A stretch of 64,000 bases of DNA, taken from contig JALHMY010000023.1 of assembly GCA_022843805.1 (NCBI GenBank), positions 36,194 to 100,193 on the forward strand. Reading direction: 5' to 3'. The notes beneath the pieces are model-generated. The model saw nothing but the letters and a program-made list of their open reading frames with translations. It made no database searches and had not been told where the DNA came from. Below, piece by piece: positions 18,461-26,614 of the stretch (position 1 is the first letter of the stretch; each line of letters starts with the position of its first letter). This DNA is from Fuerstiella sp. (GTDB lineage Bacteria; Planctomycetota; Planctomycetia; Planctomycetales; Planctomycetaceae). The position numbers were made by a program, and so were the translations under genes.

Positions 18461-19771
18461 TCAGGCTGCATGCTGGTGGGCGGAGGATGAGGCAACGAAT
18501 TTTCGCAGCCCCTGAAGGGCGATGACCACGCCGCCGATTGTGAACACACTGAGCGGAATGACGACTGACGGATCGCGGAACCAGCCCGCTTCTTTGCGAT
18601 TTTCGCTTTTTGTTGCCGTTCTCCCCGGCATCATCCCCTTCGTTTTCGGAAACCAGACCGGCGAAAATGCATCGAAGTCATTCGCATACAGAACCGTATT
18701 CACCGTTGGCTCCGGAGCACTCAGGTGATCCTGAGGTACTACCCGATCAATTTCTGCGTCCGTGATCATCCACTCAAACGTCTGATGATCTCGACGCCCT
18801 GAACGGCCGCGAATGAAATCACGAAAATGAGTTCCTGCCACCGGTATCCAGCAGGAGTCGCTGACCTTTCGAAACTCACTGGCTTCCCAGATCAGTTCAA
18901 GATTACCGAGTGCCGGGTCGAGGCTGGAGACAGGTTCAGACCTTAAGAACCGGCGAGGAAAATAGAGCATTTCCGGATCAAGCCACCAGGTCAGTGTAAT
19001 GACTCTGCCCGCAGGGCCCGAAGCTGCGGTCCTGCTTTCCAGACGAACACAGCGGTGTCCGTCAATCTCCTCGCAGCTGATCGGTGTTGCCTTCCGTTCT
19101 TCAATCAGCCAGTCGGCGAGCCAGCAGCAACGGTTTTCATTCCAAACCGCTTCCAGTGCTGCCAGCTGGCAATATTCCTTCAGCGGATGAGGACGCAGCA
19201 TGTAATGTCGTGGCGATGCAACCGGCAGCAGCGGCATCACCTCAAGATGAGAATATTGCCCGGGTTTGCTGCCATTCGAAAATCCATTCCAGTAACGGAA
19301 ACCGTCGACCGCGCCAGTTTGAATAACGTCAATGTGGCCGTCCTTCAGACTCTCGTTGCAGAACCAGAATCGATATGGCCCTTCATACCACAAAGTTGAT
19401 CGGTGACCCCACGCAGCTTCCTGAAGCGGAGCATCGATCGGGAAAGTTGGAACAGCCGCCAGCATCGCCTGTCTGTCGAGCGACAAAATTGTCAGCCTGA
19501 GTGATTGAAATGAATTTTGCCATTGCTGAAGCCCGGCGATAATACTTTCAAATTCCGGTACCGTATTGTCCGGCACATTGGCCGTGTCTGGCGCATGGCT
19601 CGTGTCGGGCGCATGGCTCGTGTCGGGCACCTCCGTTACGACTGCCGCTTCTGTCGGCGTTTCGCTGCGGTCCGAGCCACCGTTCCCTGAAAAGCCGCAG
19701 GCCGCAAAAACAATTCCCAGATGAACCGCGCCGAACGAGCCCCAATGCAGGATTTGGTTTAACAATCTCAT
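18461..19771 (-). CDS. Exported protein with C-terminal membrane anchor, unknown function
   Basis: The 436-residue product starts with a hydrophobic segment ending near FAACGFSG, a possible signal or lipoprotein-like region. A polar stretch follows with the short tandem repeat PDTSHA, PDTSHA, PDTANV, which is also visible in the DNA. Residues ~70-370 form a beta-rich domain with many Trp and Tyr (RSTLWYEGPYRFWFCNES, VITLTWWLDPEMLYFPRRF), reminiscent of LolA/LolB-like or MucB-like lipid-binding proteins, though the link is weak. One helix near residues 402-420 probably anchors it, leaving a short His-containing tail. Planctomycetes carry many such orphan exported proteins. It converges on the kinase gene with only 12 bases between stops. 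Confidence 0.6.
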   Translation of the reverse strand: MRLLNQILHWGSFGAVHLGIVFAACGFSGNGGSDRSETPTEAAVVTEVPDTSHAPDTSHAPDTANVPDNTVPEFESIIAGLQQWQNSFQSLRLTILSLDRQAMLAAVPTFPIDAPLQEAAWGHRSTLWYEGPYRFWFCNESLKDGHIDVIQTGAVDGFRYWNGFSNGSKPGQYSHLEVMPLLPVASPRHYMLRPHPLKEYCQLAALEAVWNENRCCWLADWLIEERKATPISCEEIDGHRCVRLESRTAASGPAGRVITLTWWLDPEMLYFPRRFLRSEPVSSLDPALGNLELIWEASEFRKVSDSCWIPVAGTHFRDFIRGRSGRRDHQTFEWMITDAEIDRVVPQDHLSAPEPTVNTVLYANDFDAFSPVWFPKTKGMMPGRTATKSENRKEAGWFRDPSVVIPLSVFTIGGVVIALQGLRKFVASSSAHQHAA

Positions 19772-19996
19772 GGTCGCATCGGTTCCTGTGTGATTTCACT
19801 CAGATGTCTGCTCACCGCGTCTTCTGGAACTATAACGGAAACTGCCTCATTCTCCACTCGGAATTACGCCCTGCTGTTGGGTAAAGATCGCTTCAGCAGC
19901 TAGAATAATTCAGTGCACAGACTGGCACGACCAAAACTTCGATCGCTGGAAGCGTCCGCAACCGGAGATTTCCAGGACAATGGGTTTTCAGGAATC

Positions 19997-22072
19997 ATGG
20001 ATATGTCGATCGTGCGGATCATTGTTAGCTGTGTTATTCCGCTTTTCGCTCTGGGGCTGGTGAGCGGCGCGGTTCAGCAGAAACTGTCTGCTCAGCGAAG
20101 CGTCTTCGAAGAACCTCAGGCACATGTGGCTGCAGGCCAGCTGGTTTCACAAATGCTGCAGCTGACGGCGGCTGGGAATCTGGAAGCCGCTCAGGACCGG
20201 GCAATGGAACTCGCTCGCATGCATCCCTGGGATCCCGGCCCGCAGTACAACATCGCCTGTCTCAGCGCTGTTCGCGGAAAGAAACAACTGGCACTGAAGT
20301 TTCTGCGGGAAGCACTTCGACTTGGTTTCCGCAATGCGGATCATATGGAAAAGGATCCGGATCTGCAGACGTTAAGCGATGATCCTGAGTTCAAAAGGCT
20401 GGTCGAAACGGCGAGGCAGCCGTTTGAACTGCCTCGCGATCATCCGGATCGAAACAAGGAACCTGGTGTGATCCAGGATGGGGTCGCTCTGGTCTCCAGC
20501 CGAAATACTCGCTGGAATCGCGTTAAAGGTGTTCTTGACATCTCGTTTGCTCCGCTTGCCGCTAACGCACGCGATGATGCAGGTGATGCGACTGTGGGTA
20601 ATGCAGATGCTGAAGTGAAGGTACGCAAATGGTTTCAGGCAGGCACAGCGGCCGGGCATTTGGGTGACCTCTACGACAATCGTGATCGAGACCATTCAAA
20701 TCTTAATCTCAGCAAGTTTCCTCAGTTGATTCGCGTGGAATATGACGACGAGGCAAAGAAAGTTCGAACTGACTGGGGTGTGCAGATTTACCAGATGTTC
20801 GATCGCCCGGTGCTGGGGAACTCGTCCACCGCTCAGGTGGGAAGCCGCGGCTGGCGCAGTAACCCGCGCATCTTTCTGTTTAACGAACCTCAGACTCGCC
20901 TCGTTTACAATCAGTATGTCTCCAACCATCTCTACGTTTACCCGGAACATAGTGACTATGATCCGCAGCATGGCGATGTCTTTCCTGCCAATATTCCTTT
21001 CTGCGTGATCTCGCAGGGGTCATCCGGTTCCGACCGGCCGTTTCTCGAAGCTCTCGCAATCACCATGGCCGCGTTCCGCCCCGAGGTGAAGCAGCTGCTT
21101 GTGAAAAACGGACTGCTGATGCCGACAGTGCAATACATTTTTCGCCGATCAAACAGGAACGTTCAGTCAGATGACGACTATCTCGCCCCCGGTGCGCATC
21201 CGATCGTTTTTGACAGCAAACAGCTGGATCCCGTCAGAATGGTGGAGATGGCTCATGACATGCATTTTGACAATCTGCCTCCAATGGTGCAGCTGAAGGT
21301 CCTGGAAGAGGATCAGGGTGTCCCTGGAAAAGACTTCTTCTTTCCGCCTCCGGGTCAGAAACTGTTTGACACACCGGTTGCCATCGCCCGAGTTTACAGA
21401 ACGATCTTCTCAAGCCGCCGAATGGTTATTGATGCGTCGGATAGCCGGGATCTCCACAGAAAACAACTGTCATTTCGCTGGGTTGTCCTGCAGGGCGATC
21501 CTCAGCTTGTCAGCATTCGACCACTTACGGAACGCGGCGAAAAAGCCGAGATCATCTTTCAGTGGCACCCTCGCATCCCCATCCCCGACAATCCTTCAAT
21601 CCTGTCCAGCCGTGTGGATATTGGGGTCTTCGCATTCAACGGAACGTATTACTCGGCCCCGGCGTTTGTCAGCTCCTTTACGCTCAGCAACGAAAAACGC
21701 GAATACAACGATCAGGGTCAGATTCTCTCCATGGACTATGCTGATCCAGTTGCGTCAAAGAATTATGTCGACCCCTACATCGAAATCCCCAAAGGCTGGC
21801 GGGACGATTACCAGTACTCCGACGAAGGTCAGCTGCTTGGCTGGAAACGTACAATGACCGATGGCGGCGTTCATGAGTTTCATAATGATGGAACTCTGAT
21901 CGTCAGCCGCGACCCGATGGGCCGCCCCGCCGAATCTCGAATTGTGCGTTACGATATTGTTCCAGCCGGTAACATGCCGGGCAGCCTTCACATGGCAGAA
22001 ACAGACCGCGTTCTTACATGGAAATACCAGTCAGACGAAGATCGCCTTGGAACCCCCATACCAAAACAATAA
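19997..22072 (+). CDS. Secreted TPR-like protein of unknown function
   Basis: The ATG at 19997 is preferred (AGGA seven bases upstream, directly followed by a signal sequence MDMSIVRIIVSCVIPLFALG) over a GTG at 19913. The mature protein begins with a TPR-like helical unit around residues 50-135 (AMELARMHPWDPGPQYNIAC, KFLREALRLGF). Then comes a large domain of about 500 residues, rich in aromatic and charged residues, without recognised motifs. The C-terminal third has YD-like short repeats with Asp/Gly (YNDQGQILSMDYADP, YSDEGQLLGWKRTMTDGG, FHNDGTLIVSRDPMGRP). It is probably periplasmic or cell-surface. No function can be assigned; the neighbours give no clue. Confidence 0.6.
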   Translation: MDMSIVRIIVSCVIPLFALGLVSGAVQQKLSAQRSVFEEPQAHVAAGQLVSQMLQLTAAGNLEAAQDRAMELARMHPWDPGPQYNIACLSAVRGKKQLALKFLREALRLGFRNADHMEKDPDLQTLSDDPEFKRLVETARQPFELPRDHPDRNKEPGVIQDGVALVSSRNTRWNRVKGVLDISFAPLAANARDDAGDATVGNADAEVKVRKWFQAGTAAGHLGDLYDNRDRDHSNLNLSKFPQLIRVEYDDEAKKVRTDWGVQIYQMFDRPVLGNSSTAQVGSRGWRSNPRIFLFNEPQTRLVYNQYVSNHLYVYPEHSDYDPQHGDVFPANIPFCVISQGSSGSDRPFLEALAITMAAFRPEVKQLLVKNGLLMPTVQYIFRRSNRNVQSDDDYLAPGAHPIVFDSKQLDPVRMVEMAHDMHFDNLPPMVQLKVLEEDQGVPGKDFFFPPPGQKLFDTPVAIARVYRTIFSSRRMVIDASDSRDLHRKQLSFRWVVLQGDPQLVSIRPLTERGEKAEIIFQWHPRIPIPDNPSILSSRVDIGVFAFNGTYYSAPAFVSSFTLSNEKREYNDQGQILSMDYADPVASKNYVDPYIEIPKGWRDDYQYSDEGQLLGWKRTMTDGGVHEFHNDGTLIVSRDPMGRPAESRIVRYDIVPAGNMPGSLHMAETDRVLTWKYQSDEDRLGTPIPKQ

Positions 22073-22093
22073 TGCTGCCCCCCTTAAACGCCA

Positions 22094-22130
22094 TTATTCC
22101 CATTCCTCCCATCAATCCCATTAATCACTC
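22094..22130. repeat. Short degenerate CCCATT/CCCAT tandem run
   Basis: In the 52-base gap between two convergent genes the sequence is a run of degenerate units such as ATTCCCATT, CTCCCATCA and ATCCCATTA. It reaches into the last codons of the sheath gene. It may be a small microsatellite; no terminator hairpin is visible here. Confidence 0.4.
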
Positions 22131-23651
22131 CCACTGAGCCGTCAGCAGTACATCATTCGCCGACAGTGTTCGAACAGTCCCAACACGAACAGTGTCTTCA
22201 TCACGCACTGAACGCAACACAATAAGGCCATACTGCGCCAGTGCTGCGGCAGCCCGATCGGTCAGCATCACTTCGCTGCAGGGTTTGATACATTCGTCGC
22301 CATCATGGACATACACGTGGAACGGCCACCGATCGAGTTCATCGGCGACAGCGTTTTCCAGCTGCCATCCGCTTCTCGAAAACGCCTGACCAATGAGACA
22401 TGCGATTCCAAATGCACCGTTCAGCCATGAATACTGATCGTGCTGACTTCCGTCCGGCAATTCATTAAAAGGAAACGATTCGATCGAGTCTGTTTCCGGT
22501 CCATAGGGTCGCCGAGCCATCAGACGAGGAACCACCAGGGACAGCTGTACTGACTCCGGCAGCGACCTAACGGCGTTCCAGATTTTCAGGTCCTGTTCGG
22601 CTGGCTTCTCCCATTCACGAGGATCCGCAGCTGACTGAAAGCCGGGACATCCGGCAATCGATGGCAAGCCACCTGATACAAATACGGAATCTGCAGCCGC
22701 ACAGATTTTCGCAATCCGAGCGATCATCAGCGAATCACGATTGTTCATTCCGAACTGATAGTCGCCTACCACCATCGTCCATGGATCACTGCCATCCTCC
22801 CTCACTGATTCCACCAGCAGTTTATAAAGCCGTGTCTTCGTCAGGTCGTCGTCCGCCAGTAGGTCTGACATCAGTTCATTCCAGGTAATCTGAAACACAG
22901 ACAACTGCAGAGTGCGATCGGTTTCAAGTCGACGTGTCAGAGCACGCACGCCCGCCCAGATCGATTCAGTCCGCTGAAAGTTCGGATGATGGAGCACACT
23001 GCGCATGGCTTCCGCGACCGCCGAATCCACACCCGCGAGAACTTCGGCCTTTCTCGGATCCGCTTTTGCCACAACATAGGGAGCCACGAGCTGACGAACC
23101 CATGCATCCCAGTCAAGTTGTCCTTCAAGCACCTGCTGTTCAAGCGGCTTCTGAGAAGCCTGAGTATCGCTGAGCACCTTTGACAGGAGATCGTCGGCAA
23201 TCGGGTTCGAGCTGTCGCCTGACGATGACGAAGAACCTCCGGGCGAGGAACCAGCGGAAGGGCTTTCACCCGCAGTCGATCCTGATGCAGAGCCGGAATT
23301 CAGAATGGCGGCGATTTCTTCGCGGCAGGTACTATCATTACTGAGTCGGCTGCGACGTGTTCGCAATGCCGAAAAAACGTCCATATTCTCGAAAAGCCGA
23401 TCAGGGTGGAAATCTTCAAACTCCGAAATCGGGAGATTAAACTGACCTGCGTTTTCGCTTAAACGCAAAGGAATCTGCACGGACATCCGCTGCAGCACCT
23501 CATCCAGATCATCACGGTCCACTGAAACGGGAGTCTTTGGCGGCCGACTGGCCCCAAAGTCACCGATCACCAGAATTCGAAATGCAGATCTGTTACTGGG
23601 AATCGGCTGTCGACGCGGAAGTTCTTTGCCAAACGCAACGGTGACGCCCAT
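22125..23651 (-). CDS. TssB-TssC fusion, type VI secretion contractile sheath-like protein (orphan)
   Basis: The 508-residue protein joins two sheath subunits that are normally separate. Residues ~20-125 match TssB/VipA (FRILVIGDFGASRPPKTPVS, FEDFHPDRLFENMD). A Ser/Gly/Pro-rich linker follows around 125-165 (SAGSSPGGSSSSSGDSSNP). Residues ~170-508 match TssC/VipB (HHPNFQRTESIWAGVRALTR, LYKLLVESVREDGSDPWTMV, GDYQFGM). In T6SS the two proteins form the contractile sheath around the Hcp tube. A GGAG lies nine bases before the ATG. No baseplate, Hcp, VgrG, ClpV or membrane-complex gene lies in the window. It may serve an unlinked cluster, a diverged contractile system, or be a leftover. Confidence 0.85.
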   Translation of the reverse strand: MGVTVAFGKELPRRQPIPSNRSAFRILVIGDFGASRPPKTPVSVDRDDLDEVLQRMSVQIPLRLSENAGQFNLPISEFEDFHPDRLFENMDVFSALRTRRSRLSNDSTCREEIAAILNSGSASGSTAGESPSAGSSPGGSSSSSGDSSNPIADDLLSKVLSDTQASQKPLEQQVLEGQLDWDAWVRQLVAPYVVAKADPRKAEVLAGVDSAVAEAMRSVLHHPNFQRTESIWAGVRALTRRLETDRTLQLSVFQITWNELMSDLLADDDLTKTRLYKLLVESVREDGSDPWTMVVGDYQFGMNNRDSLMIARIAKICAAADSVFVSGGLPSIAGCPGFQSAADPREWEKPAEQDLKIWNAVRSLPESVQLSLVVPRLMARRPYGPETDSIESFPFNELPDGSQHDQYSWLNGAFGIACLIGQAFSRSGWQLENAVADELDRWPFHVYVHDGDECIKPCSEVMLTDRAAAALAQYGLIVLRSVRDEDTVRVGTVRTLSANDVLLTAQWE

Positions 23652-23752
23652 GACTGTATTTCTCCGAAAAGGAACGATGTGATATTGGGGATTGTGGCTT
23701 CACTGATGAATTCCTGCTACTCAGCACACATCGAAAAACCGGGGAGACCAAA

Positions 23753-25219
23753 TTGACCACGTACTGGGCCTTCGCAGCAGCGCTCGCAGAACGACTGCTC
23801 GCAGTTGCGGTTTCCTCACATGCGGTACTCACGAGACGTGATTCACGATCATCGATTGGATGGGTTGGCCTGATCTGGCTGGCTCCGTTCCTCGGTTCTC
23901 TGGCCTATTTTGCTCTGGGGATCAACCGCCTTCGTCGACGCGGGGGACAGTTGCAGAAAGAACTGGAACAGGTCCTTTCACAGGTTCGTCCTGGCATCCC
24001 GCAACATTCACGCCAGTTGCTGGATGCTGTCAAATTACAGTATCCGCAGTTTGGGCAAATGCATGATCTGGTCGAAAGCCTCACCGACTCACCACTGTTG
24101 CCGCGCAACTCCGTCGAACCACTGGCTGGTGGAGAAGCAGCCTATGCTGCCATGATAAAAGCCATTGATGAAGCCAAATCGTCAATCTCACTGGAAACCT
24201 ACATTTTTGACAATGATCGCACCGGCCGACGGTTCATTGATGCTCTGAAAGCCGCTCAGCTTCGAGGTGTCGACGTTCGGATTCTGGTGGATGCAGTCGG
24301 CGCTCGTTACTCCCGACCGACAGCGGTCAGCGTCATGCGCCGGGAAGGACTCAACTGTCAGACATTCCTGCCGACTCACCTTCCCACAATGACATTTTAC
24401 AGCAATCTGCGAAATCACAGAAAGCTGCTGATTGTGGATGGCACCATCAGTTTTACCGGCGGGATGAATATTCGTGACGGGCTTTGCACTCAGTCCCGGC
24501 CTGAACATCCGGTGCAGGATATTCATTTTCGTTTTCAGGGACCCGTCTCCCTGCATCTGCAGGAAGCGTTTGCCACGGACTGGTGCTTTGCAGCTCGGGA
24601 GATTCTAAAGGGCGATCGATGGTTTCCAAAGGTGTACAGCACCGGCGATGTATCCACGTCTGTGTCCGCCCCGGTCTGGTGTCGGGGAATTCCCGATGGT
24701 CCGGACGAGGATTTTGAGAAACTGAAGATGACAATTCTGGGAGCCCTCAGCATTGCTCAAAAGTCGATCCTGATTGTCACTCCTTATTTTCTCCCGGATG
24801 AATCGATTGTTGCGGCACTCGGAGTGGCTGCACTGCGAGGTGTCTCGGTTTGCATTCTGATCCCTGAGGTCAGCAATATTCGACTTGTTCAGTGGGCCAC
24901 GATGCCCTATCTGCCCGAACTGCTGGAATACGGATGCGAAATATTTTTCACTCCTCCTCCGTTTGACCATTCGAAACTCTTCCTGGTTGACGACGACTGG
25001 TCCCTCATTGGATCCACCAACTGGGACCCTCGCAGCCTGCGACTGAACTTCGAATTCAACGTCGAATGTTACGGCACACAACTCAGTTCAGCACTGAAGG
25101 CCATCATCACAGAAAAGCGATCGAGGGCGAGGCGGGTCACTCTGGAAGAACTTCAAAAACGCCACCTGCTGCTGCGACTTCGTGATGGAGTAGCCAGGCT
25201 GGGCTCGCCTTATCTCTAA
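23753..25219 (+). CDS. cls: Cardiolipin synthase (phospholipase D family)
   Basis: Cardiolipin synthase condenses two phosphatidylglycerols into cardiolipin and glycerol, or uses related donors, at the inner membrane. The 488-residue length is typical. Two N-terminal membrane segments (residues ~5-20 and ~35-58) are followed by two HKD motifs: NHRKLLIVDGTISFTGGMN near residue 220 and DHSKLFLVDDDWSLIGSTN near 405. Both have the full HxKxxxxD core. The start is TTG, supported by GGGGAG six bases upstream. The gene is divergent from the sheath gene, with about 100 bases between them, and stands alone. Confidence 0.93.
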   Translation: MTTYWAFAAALAERLLAVAVSSHAVLTRRDSRSSIGWVGLIWLAPFLGSLAYFALGINRLRRRGGQLQKELEQVLSQVRPGIPQHSRQLLDAVKLQYPQFGQMHDLVESLTDSPLLPRNSVEPLAGGEAAYAAMIKAIDEAKSSISLETYIFDNDRTGRRFIDALKAAQLRGVDVRILVDAVGARYSRPTAVSVMRREGLNCQTFLPTHLPTMTFYSNLRNHRKLLIVDGTISFTGGMNIRDGLCTQSRPEHPVQDIHFRFQGPVSLHLQEAFATDWCFAAREILKGDRWFPKVYSTGDVSTSVSAPVWCRGIPDGPDEDFEKLKMTILGALSIAQKSILIVTPYFLPDESIVAALGVAALRGVSVCILIPEVSNIRLVQWATMPYLPELLEYGCEIFFTPPPFDHSKLFLVDDDWSLIGSTNWDPRSLRLNFEFNVECYGTQLSSALKAIITEKRSRARRVTLEELQKRHLLLRLRDGVARLGSPYL

Positions 25220-25504
25220 GCCCCATGTGGCGACTTTACAGGCCTCATCCGTTTTCCGTATGACGTTTCGGTTCCTCCTATACTTCTTTGGTCCGTTCTC
25301 ATTCATATTCGACCTTTTGTGGGTAAGTGCTGACGAGCAAAAGCAGACACTTTGTGATCGGTTTGCTGGCACTTGTGTTGTCAAAAGGTCCGCTGTACCT
25401 GCCGGACGTGCGCCGATCCGATTCGTCTTCTACAACGCGCTTGGGTTCAATCTCATGTACCAGCAGGTCAGGGCACCGAAAGCAATTGCGGCTGACAGCG
25501 ACCG

Positions 25505-26614
25505 TCATCGCTGATAAATGGGGAGGTAACCATATTCGATGGCCAGCGCGAGAACGCTGAGCGTCGTGGCGTACACTTTACCGGCTCGCCGTTCACTGCC
25601 ATCAGTTGGGTTCCAGTAACCGGCGGGATTCTGCAAATCAAGCGTTGTGTTGTACAGAGATGTTCTGGCAGTCCGCCATTCCTCTCCGCCTACCTTGTAC
25701 ATTCCGACAGTGCAATAATAAACGCCATAATAGAAATAATGTTCCTGTCGCGTGAGCGGCCGAGTCAGAATCAGATTGGCTGCCGCCATTGTTTCCAGCG
25801 TACGATGTTCGCCACAGACTTCCAGCGCCACGATGCCAGTCCCGGCCCGAGTAATGGTCGCTCCGTGACCAGCCATGTAGCCGAATCCGCCACCGTGCTC
25901 AACATGCAGGCGGCGAACATACGCGATCGCCCGATCAATATTGTCGGCCGGCACATCACAGCCAATGTCCCGAGCTGCTCGCAGAGCAAGCAGCTGCCAT
26001 GCGGTGACACTCAGGTCCGCATCTTCGCAGCGAGGCTGATATCTCCATCCCCCCTGATGCTGGAGTGAACGAGGATAGTTCTGAGAATCAATAATCAGCT
26101 TCACAGCGCGTTCCAGAGCAGTTCGAACCTGTTCCGCCTGTTCTCCATCCACCATCCCGGCAACCTCGGCCAGCATCAGAGTAGTAATGCCGTGGCTGTA
26201 CATTGGACCATGACTGCTGTCACGACCGACCAGTAAACCGTTTTCCAGCTGCTGATGCAGAACCCAGCTCAGACCTTTCGTCATCTGACGGCCATACGGA
26301 CCTTCATCCGGCACGTGTCCGGCAGCCATAAATGCCATCATGGCAAGTGAAGTGGCGGCTGTGGATTCACCATATTCGTCCGCTCGCCATGCACCTGACG
26401 GTCGCTGCTCTGACGCAAGCCAGGACAGCGCACGAACAATGGAAGCGTCGATTCGATCTTCCAGATCATCGGCGTCGCATCGTGACGAACAAACCGATAG
26501 ACAGAGTGCAACTGTGAAAACTGCCACACCTGCCGATTGCAGCAAGCCGGATCGGAAACGGATGACAAACTTAAGGGAATTCAAAGCCCATGCATATCCT
26601 CTGTGATCACTCAT
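25505..26614 (-). CDS. Secreted prenyltransferase/squalene-cyclase-fold protein
   Basis: The 369-residue protein has an N-terminal signal or anchor (residues ~22-45), then alpha-alpha barrel repeats of the prenyltransferase/squalene oxidase class. Repeating marks include LSWLASEQRPSGAWRADEYG, SLQHQGGWRYQPRCEDADLS, VEHGGGFGYM and NPAGYWNPTDGSERRAGKVY. Export argues against a role in sterol or hopanoid synthesis, and the acidic DXDD cyclase motif is not evident, so binding or processing of a cell-wall or surface ligand is more likely. It overlaps the upstream DUF4175-like gene by four bases (ATGA), so the two are co-expressed and may act together. Such paralogues are common in planctomycetes. 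Confidence 0.8.
   Translation of the reverse strand: MSDHRGYAWALNSLKFVIRFRSGLLQSAGVAVFTVALCLSVCSSRCDADDLEDRIDASIVRALSWLASEQRPSGAWRADEYGESTAATSLAMMAFMAAGHVPDEGPYGRQMTKGLSWVLHQQLENGLLVGRDSSHGPMYSHGITTLMLAEVAGMVDGEQAEQVRTALERAVKLIIDSQNYPRSLQHQGGWRYQPRCEDADLSVTAWQLLALRAARDIGCDVPADNIDRAIAYVRRLHVEHGGGFGYMAGHGATITRAGTGIVALEVCGEHRTLETMAAANLILTRPLTRQEHYFYYGVYYCTVGMYKVGGEEWRTARTSLYNTTLDLQNPAGYWNPTDGSERRAGKVYATTLSVLALAIEYGYLPIYQR

Noticed and set aside
19588..19625. Tandem DNA repeat as a mobile element
   Set aside because: It is an 18-base coding repeat (PDTSHA units) within an exported protein linker, best seen as local slippage.
22125..23651. Calling this a complete type VI secretion locus
   Set aside because: Only the sheath fusion is present; no other T6SS component is found in the window.
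25220..25504. Possible small gene between cardiolipin synthase and the prenyltransferase-fold gene
   Set aside because: An open frame from 25227 has a hydrophobic start but no ribosome binding site and continues into the neighbour's coding strand; its composition looks like read-through.
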